64,000 bases of DNA from Cichorium intybus (Eukaryota > Streptophyta > Magnoliopsida > Asterales > Asteraceae): positions 83,577,894-83,641,893 of the forward strand of contig CM042010.1 of the NCBI GenBank assembly GCA_023525715.1, read 5' to 3'. The notes under the pieces were generated by a model. It searched no databases, was not told the DNA's origin, and was given only the letters and a program-made list of their open reading frames with translations. Positions 57,756 through 64,000 of the stretch are shown here, one piece after another. The translations under genes were made by a program, and so were the position numbers. The number at the start of each line of letters is the position of its first letter. Within the stretch, counting starts at the first letter, position 1.

Positions 57756-58870
57756 ACCATGGTGCACCAGTAAGTTCCAACATCTGCTCATCAGGAAATT
57801 TGTCTTTTATGCCTGCTTCCAATCCTTCTGGCGGCAATCTCGAAAGGTGATCAACTACCAAATTCTCTATTACCTTTTTGTCTTTTATTTCCACGTCGAA
57901 CTCTTGCTACAACAGAATCCACCGTATCAGCCTAGGCTTCGACTCCTTTTTCACTAATAAATGTCGAACTGTACTGTGATCAGTGTAGACCACAACCTTC
58001 GATCCCCAGATGTAAGATCTAAATTTATCTAAAGCAAAAACAACAGCCAATAATTCTTTCTTTGTGGCTGTGTAATTCAATTGGGCTTCAGAAAAGGTTT
58101 TGCTAGCATAACAGATAACTACTGGTTTCTTGTCGATTCTTTGGCCTAACACCGCACCCGCGGCATAATCGCTTGCATCACACATGACTTCAAAGGTTTG
58201 GCTCCAATCGGGATGTTTCAGGATATGAGCTTCGACCAGTTTATTTTTCAAGATGTTGAATGCTTTAACACACTCTTCATCGAAAATAAATTGTGCATCT
58301 TTTAGTAAAAGGCCACAAGGAGAGGTTTGGAAATGGTGCTAAAGTCTTTGATAAACCTTCTGTAGAATCCTGCATGTCCTAAGAATGATCTCACCCCCTT
58401 CACTAATGTCGGAGGCGGCAGTGTAGAAATTACCTTAACCTTCGCTCGATCCACATCGAATCCCCTTTCTGAAACTACATGTCCTAAGACAATCCCTTCC
58501 CTGACCATAAAGTGACTTTTCTCCCAACTGAGCACCAAGTTTGAGTCCACACATGTTTCCATGACATTTTCCAATTGATTCAAACACGCATCGAATGATG
58601 AACCAAAAATAGAGAAATCGCCCATAAAAATCTCCAATGCATCGCCAATCATATCCGAGAATATTGCCATCATACACCTTTGGAATGTTGCTGGAGCATT
58701 ACAAAAACCGAATGGCATCCTTCGGAACGCGAAAGTGCCATAGGGACATGTGAACGTCGTTTTTGATTGATCCTCCTGGTGAATAGCAATCTGATTGTAA
58801 CCTGAGTAGCCGTCTAAGAAACAATAGTATTTATTGTTGAGAATATTTGTGATGAAGTGCCAATGCATCC
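57756..58870 (-). pseudogene. C pol, proximal part: RT and RNase H; broken
   Basis: Gypsy RT from KYYCFLDGYSGYNQIAI and FRRMPFGFCNAPATFQRCM onward. The catalytic motif reads FMGDFSIFG where the family has MDD, so an active-site Asp is lost. RT ends SFLGHAGFYRRFIKDFS. After a break, RNase H (58251-57907) has MCDASDYAAG, TKKELLAV and VYTDHS, all catalytic residues present. A stop at about 57906 precedes DHLSRLPPEGLEA and GAPWYAN, where N is inserted. The RT start is cut off at about 58870 by element L. Confidence 0.87.
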
Positions 58871-59367
58871 GAAGACCTCCTGCTGATAACCCCGAAGTAA
58901 TAAACAAAAAGAAGAACCCCAAAGCTTGAAGACTCCAAAGTGTATTACATGGAGGATACGAAGACTTAACAGCTGTCAAACTTTTGTGTGCACGCGTATA
59001 GTACAATATGTGCTGCATGAATCTTGTATCCTATTGGTTCGTACACTGATAGGATATTCTCTGTTACAAACAATGTACTATGCTTATCACTAATCTAATA
59101 TATATATCAGTGACACCATACCGTGTTGGATGCAAGATTGTAATCGTCCCATTGTCAAACCCAAAATCAATCAATCAAAACATTCGGCACAAGTTATCCA
59201 ATTCATCCTGTTCCTTAACTGTTTTTGATTATTCATATTACTGTGTGATTGTTTATTTCATTGTTACAGTTCTAGATCTGAATCATCTCTCAGATTTAGA
59301 ATTCTGCAACTGTTACTTCACTCTATAACTAGTTTTTCTGAAAAGATTCCGTTGAAATTCATTCAAA
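58871..59367 (+). other. 5' region of L, probably LTR and leader
   Basis: No coding sequence. AT-rich with promoter-like TATATATA near 59099. No TGGTATCAGAGC-type site is visible. The frame 59080-59328 is not supported. Confidence 0.45.
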
Positions 59368-60801
59368 ATGACTGATTCAACTGCTACGTATGCTAACATG
59401 CTCAACTACGCCAATCTGATTGGTTTATCCACAAAAGCTCCTGTGCTCGTTCCAACCTACTACGATTACTGGGCTGATCGTATGAAGGACTACTTGGAAG
59501 GTCTTGATGGAGCAAAAGACATCTGGAGATCACTGAAAGATGGTCCTCACACCGATATAGCAAGAAGATTCATTAACATTGATGATGTCGAAGCCGGTGG
59601 TGTTCTGAATACAGCAGATCTAAGGAAAGTGAGGAATGATGAAAGAGCTATGCGTGAACTATGAAGTGGACTCGGACCTGATGTTCGTCATCATATTTCT
59701 GGAGAAAATTCTGCTAAAGAAATATAGGATCGTTTGGTTGTTCGCTTCGCAGGTGACAATACCTTGCAATCAAGCGTTGTTTAGGAGGTATTGGCAGATT
59801 TTGGCAACTTCAAGCAGCAGGAAAATGAGAGTCTAGAACAAGCTTACGAGCGTTACAGTAAAATGGTGTATGACCTGGAAAAATATGGTGAAACGAGGAG
59901 CCAACAGGAGATAAATATAAAGTTTCTCTACAGCTTAAGGCCTGAATGGAGACCTATTATGCTGATGATCAAATCGTATGAAAACACTAACACGTATTCA
60001 TTAGCCAGTCCTTACAATCTTGTCAAAGCTCATGAGCCTGATATCTGTGGAAGACGAAGTGAGAAGGCTGCGGGTTCTAGTTCACACTCCCTTGTGTCAA
60101 AAGCTGAAGAAGAGGATGACAATGATGAACCTGATGGCTATATGGAAGGTGAAAACGGTGAAACGATTGCGTTGTATGCTGCAAACAATCGTAGATTTAA
60201 GAAACCCTTTGTCAACGAGCCCAATCCTACAAAAACTTATACAAACTTTTCTTACACACCGAAGCCTAAACCTGAGATTTTTACACCGAAGGAAGATGCA
60301 ACTAAATCATTCACTCCGAAGCCAGTGGAATCCAAGACTTCAGAGTCTTCTAAAGACAGATCAGAAGGGAAGAAGGTTGCAGGTGATTCTGGTTTCGATT
60401 GTAACTACTGTCATGGGAAGAATCACTTTGCAAAAGATTGCATGCTGAGGAAGAAAAATGTGAAACAATCTCAGGTGAAGGATGAAGCGTATTATGCCAG
60501 GAAGATGGACGAAGTGAGAGTGAAGACCATGGATTTAGCCTTGATGGCCTATGACGTGTATTTGAGAACTTATCAAGTTTGGTCTTCAGACTCTGATGAT
60601 GAAGAAGTGAGAAAGCCTTCTCATAGTTCTTTCCTAGCCTATGATGTTGATAAGAGCCTTCTAGGTAACACTTCTGAGAAAGTTATTAGTGAAGAAGATT
60701 TGGGTGAAGATGTGGTTTGTAAGGGACTCGGTTACGAAGGTTTTGGTGATTTTGGTCATGGAGATTCTGGAATGAAGAAGGCGCTTGAAGCTTGTCTATG
60801 A
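59368..60801 (+). pseudogene. L gag, broken
   Basis: ATG 59368 starts MTDSTATYANMLNYANLIGL, followed by YYDYWADRMKDYLEG, the usual N-terminal copia gag block. Three in-frame stops follow (59662, and within 59725-59785), after which the same frame is open to 60801: the UBN2-like helical part (ADFGNFKQQENESLEQAYER), a Lys/Pro/Thr-rich segment and a CCHC zinc knuckle CNYCHGKNHFAKDC at about residue 350 of the joined reading. Downstream, acidic EEE/DDE-rich sequence continues in another frame (YDDYSDDEEEFCLMAKD), so there is also a frameshift near 60790. Confidence 0.85.
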
Positions 60802-62794
60802 TGACTATTCGGATGATGAAGAGGAGTTTTGTCTTATGGCAAAGGACACTCGTCTCACCATCCCGGAGTAGGTATCAAAACTTCTCTTTTCTTTTAAAAT
60901 TCCTGAATCTAAATTTGCTTCTATGATAAATGAAATAACTCGTGACTGTTCTGTATTGCATAGACTGCTTGTTGATGCTAAAAATAGGGAGAAAATCAAT
61001 GAGCAGGAGATTCTCAACTTGATGGGGATAGTAGAAAGTTCAAAGCTAGCCTTAGAGAAGACCAATTTAAGAATCACACTGCTAGAGGAAACTAGATAAA
61101 AACTTTTGAATAATAATGATGTAATTTTGAGACAACGGAATATATTTTGTGAAACTGCTAGACGGTTGTATGCTCATATAACTCGTATTTATCATTCTAC
61201 GGATGTGTGTAATGTGCAACATAGGAAACTATTGCCCTTTCTTGAATTTAAGCTTAAGGATGTTCATAGCATTACATATGAATGTGAATCCATAGTCTCA
61301 GGGTCCGAAGTGACAAATCCTTTGTATAAACATGGTTTAATTTCGGTGGAAAAACACTTAACTGCTGAAAACTTGTTGAAACTACTGCCACAAGAAATTC
61401 CTATTTTGAAAAAGGAAGTACCTCAAATTGAAAACGAATCTAATGTTATTGTGGAAACTGTATTTGAGACGAATTCTGAATGCGATTCGGATACGGAGGA
61501 TATTGACTGTTCAACATTTTCCTTGCAAAAAATATTCTCCACATCTGCATTACCCTCTGAAGACATCTCACAATTGTCTTCGGTGGATAAAGGCAAAGCC
61601 AAAGTTGATTGTGAAAATGAAAACTCTGAAAACTTAGAAAATGTTAAATCTAAAACCCAAATTTCTGATGAATGTGAATCTTATAAACATTATCTCAAAA
61701 ACACTTCAAAAAGACTAGTCCATGTTGCGTGTGTTTATCCTAAGGTTTCTTATTTCAAAAATTCTATCTTTGTTAAACCTGGTGGTGTGCTGTTGGTTGA
61801 TAACGATTTGAAAAAGATAGTTGATAAGGATAACTCCACAGTAACTGAGGAAGGATTCTTTTCTTCGTCTAAAATGGTTGAAAACCAAGTGAATGAAAAC
61901 ATGGAAGTGAAAATTAACATAAGAAAACAGGATTTGTATGGTCATAACATTTACAATCGTTTGTGCTATGAAAAGGAGAAAATTCCTAAGAATTTAAATC
62001 ATCTTTTGAAAGTCAAAACCAGCAACCATGTTTACACAAACCGAAATGACAAACAAATTCAAGTTATGGAGAAACCTATAACTCCGAAGATGGATGTTTT
62101 TCAGTTATTAGAATCAAAAGAGAGTGTACCACATGCTAAATCTGTTGAAAATAAAGATTCAAAACTTAAACATGCAAACTCTTACCCCATGATGCAGTAT
62201 CCTAACTTTTTGGATAAACCTCAAACTAAAAACACTCCGAAGCCTGTGGTACAAAACATCAAAATTTTGCAAAAACCTCAACTTCAAAATCGACTTCAAT
62301 ATCATGCATCAACCTCAAATTTGGTTAAAAGAAAAACACCCTTCGTAGCTTCAAAACCAACAAATGCAATTGCTTCAACTTCTGGAACAAAACCCACTAA
62401 TTCAAATGAACTAGAAGTCAAAAGTCAGTTTTTCAAACCAACCTTTACACCGACAAATCCTAACGTTCCAAATCCCAAATTTCATAAACCAACAAAGAAA
62501 ACATTTTCCAAAGGAACTAATTTAATAGACACACTCCATCAATGGCTGAACAAAAATTTGGATATGTTTAAAGATAAAAATCTTTTATTAAATGATTTCA
62601 AATTGGCATACGAAGAGTACCTTTGTGCTTCTACGTCATGCAGTTCAATATCGAAGAAATCAACAACTGAAGATCCTAAACAAAATTGGAAAAGAAATGA
62701 TTTGAAAGAAAATCTCAGTGCTAAAACCAAGTTGTCAAAGTCATCAAATTCTAAGAAAACATCAAAAACCTCGAAGTCAATATCATCTATATAA
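60802..62794 (+). pseudogene. L gag-pol linker region
   Basis: 60802-61105 is broken but reads INEQEILNLMGIVESSKLAL, then a stop. From 61106 a 562-codon frame is open. Its first third is helical with heptad-like spacing; the middle and end are rich in Lys, Ser, Asn and Thr and low in complexity. No enzyme motif is seen. It ends SKKTSKTSKSISSI with a stop, and the next residues are KWVPK, a motif that commonly precedes protease in plant copia polyproteins. So this is probably part of the gag-pol polyprotein between zinc knuckle and protease, longer than usual. It is not a separate gene as far as I can tell. Confidence 0.65.
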
Positions 62795-64000
62795 AAATGG
62801 GTTCCGAAGACTGGCATCTTGTCAGTCAATTCAGACTCTTCAATTTTGACAAAAAGCCTTTCAGAATGATGCTCAAACTCTTCGGAATCATGTTCATCAC
62901 ATGAGGCTTCGGAGAATTTGATCAACTTAAATGCAAATGAAATATCAGAAGAGGCTGTAGAAAAGTGGATTCAAGAATCCTTCGCTTACCCTGAGGACCC
63001 AAGATTGATTGGGTACCAACTCCTGCTTGATTAATTGCAGATAACGTCTAATAAGCGGTACGATGCTAAATGGTACATGGATAGTGGCTGCTCAAGACAC
63101 ATGACAGGGAAGAGGGAATATCTCAGGGACTACAGGACGTTGGATGATGCTGGAAATGTTAGATTTGGTAACAATGATACATGTCCAATCCGAGGTTATG
63201 GAAAGATAACAAATGGTCAATTTACAATCAACCGGGTGGCATTTGTTGAATGTTTAAAGCATAATATTGTAAGCATTTCTCGGTTAGTTGTGGGAACTGG
63301 AAATGAAGTTACATTCAATCACCATGGAAGTGTTATTGCTAAAATGGACACAAAAGAAGTCCTATTGAAATCTTAAAGAAAGGGATCAATGTTTCCCTTA
63401 AATCTGAAGCCAGTGACTAGTGGGCAATCCCTTTGTCTTCTCTCTAAAGCCAACTTTGATGTCAGTTGTTTATGGCACCGAAGACTTGCTCATTTAAACT
63501 TCAAAGACTTAAACAAGCTAGTGGCTATGAATTTGGTTCGAGGGATGCCTACTCTAAAATTCGATAATGATTCACTTTGTGCTGCTTGTGAACATGGCAA
63601 CCAAACAAAGCAAAAGCATCCAACTGTGATCAACCCAAAAATCACCAAACCTCTTTCATTTCTTTACATGGATCTTTGTGGACCATCCGCAGTGGAGTCA
63701 ATAGGGAAGAAAAAGTATATTCTGGTGATTGTTGATGATTATTCAAGGTTCACTTGGGTCTTATTTTTAAGGAATAAGTCAGATGCATCTGAAGAAATCA
63801 TCAACTTCATCAGAAAGATGGAGGTAATGCTCAACAAGAAAGTCTGAACCGTACACAGTGACAATGGTTCGGAGTTCAAAAATCTAACTCTTGATGGATT
63901 CTTGAAAACAAGGGGGGTCAATCACAATTTCTTAGCACCGTATACTCCTCAACAAAATGGTGTTGTAGAAAGACAAAATCGTTCTTTGTGTGAAGCTGCT
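62795..64000 (+). pseudogene. L protease and integrase, broken, runs off window
   Basis: Same frame as the linker. Protease at 63035-63376 with WYMDSGCSRHMTG (catalytic DSG). A stop at 63374, then the pre-integrase HHCC region (LWHRRLAHLNFKDL ... CAACEHG) and integrase core with MDLCGPSA, a stop (TGA at 63845, probably from CGA), HSDNGSEFKNL and NGVVERQNRSLCEAA at the window edge. All three integrase catalytic residues are present. RT and RNase H would follow outside. Confidence 0.88.

Larger units (their letters stand above)
43610..58870 (-). mobile_element. Element C: Athila-like gypsy retrotransposon, 5' end off window
   Basis: Minus strand order: RT, RNase H, (hAT insertion), zinc region, integrase, post-pol spacer, ATHILA-like ORF, 3' UTR, 3' LTR. 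Gag, protease and 5' LTR would lie right of element L, off the window. Inserted in G's RNase H. LTR, spacer, ATHILA ORF and 3' UTR are homologous to element A. Confidence 0.87.
58871..64000 (+). mobile_element. Element L: copia retrotransposon, 3' part off window
   Basis: Begins where C's RT homology stops (58866-58890; exact base not fixed) and runs off the right edge. A 5' LTR is expected in 58871-59340, but I could not find a clear PBS, so its boundary is unknown. Carries gag, a long linker, protease and integrase in one frame with several stops. Same family as fragment K. Confidence 0.75.

Overview
The window is plant nuclear DNA, almost certainly from a eudicot. It consists almost entirely of LTR retrotransposons nested inside one another. 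The evidence is plant-type primer binding sites (TGGTATCAGAGC, tRNA-iMet type, in the Ty1/copia elements; TGGCGCCGTTTCCGGGG, Athila/Tat type, in a gypsy element), copia and gypsy gag, protease, integrase, RT and RNase H sequences, an ATHILA ORF-1 family protein, a hAT-type DNA transposon with an 8-bp target duplication, and long AT-rich stretches. I see no host gene, tRNA, rRNA or CRISPR array. A composite-family species (Asteraceae) would fit, but that is a weak guess.

Left block (1-30440). Copia element F (+) is the container; its 5' end is off the window. Gypsy element A (-, 1592-7540), a pol-less Athila relative, is inserted in F's leader and is itself interrupted by a gypsy-type LTR (B1, 1-1591). 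F's gag is split at 8577/25293 by a sibling copia element E (8578-25292, target duplication AAAGG). E carries a gag-only relative D (-, 9441-16959, duplication CAAAG) in its leader and a solo LTR (B2, 18866-20646, duplication CAAGT) in its gag. F ends with a 3' LTR (29401-30440) in which a 273-bp stretch including the TATA box is tandemly duplicated.

Right block (30441-64000). Apparent order of nesting: copia fragment K (-) is broken by a Tekay-like gypsy LTR J (+), J by gag-only copia H (+), H apparently by chromovirus-like gypsy I (-), I by copia G (-), G by Athila-like gypsy C (-, from 43610), C's pol by a non-autonomous hAT element N (49289-57747), and N by gag-only copia M (+, 49968-57509, duplication CTATT). 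C is also cut at about 58870 by another copia element L (+), which runs off the right edge with gag, linker, protease and integrase. Only E, D, B2, N and M have both ends in the window.

Nearly every coding region is broken by stops, frameshifts, deletions between short direct repeats, or insertions. The longest clean reading frames are the ATHILA-like ORF of C (45940-46995) and the gag-pol linker of L (61106-62794).

The most interesting signal is a set of conserved RNA-type hairpins in the leaders (between PBS and gag) of the copia family E/F/D/H/M. Two copies of a hairpin lie 80-82 nt apart, with a nearly invariant loop containing GGTTAACC or a close variant and arms that change on both sides together (compensatory changes). 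They are followed by two further conserved hairpins. Layout and palindromic loop resemble retroviral dimerisation/packaging signals. The same signals occur in pol-bearing (E, F) and pol-less (D, H, M) elements, which suggests packaging of the pol-less ones in trans.
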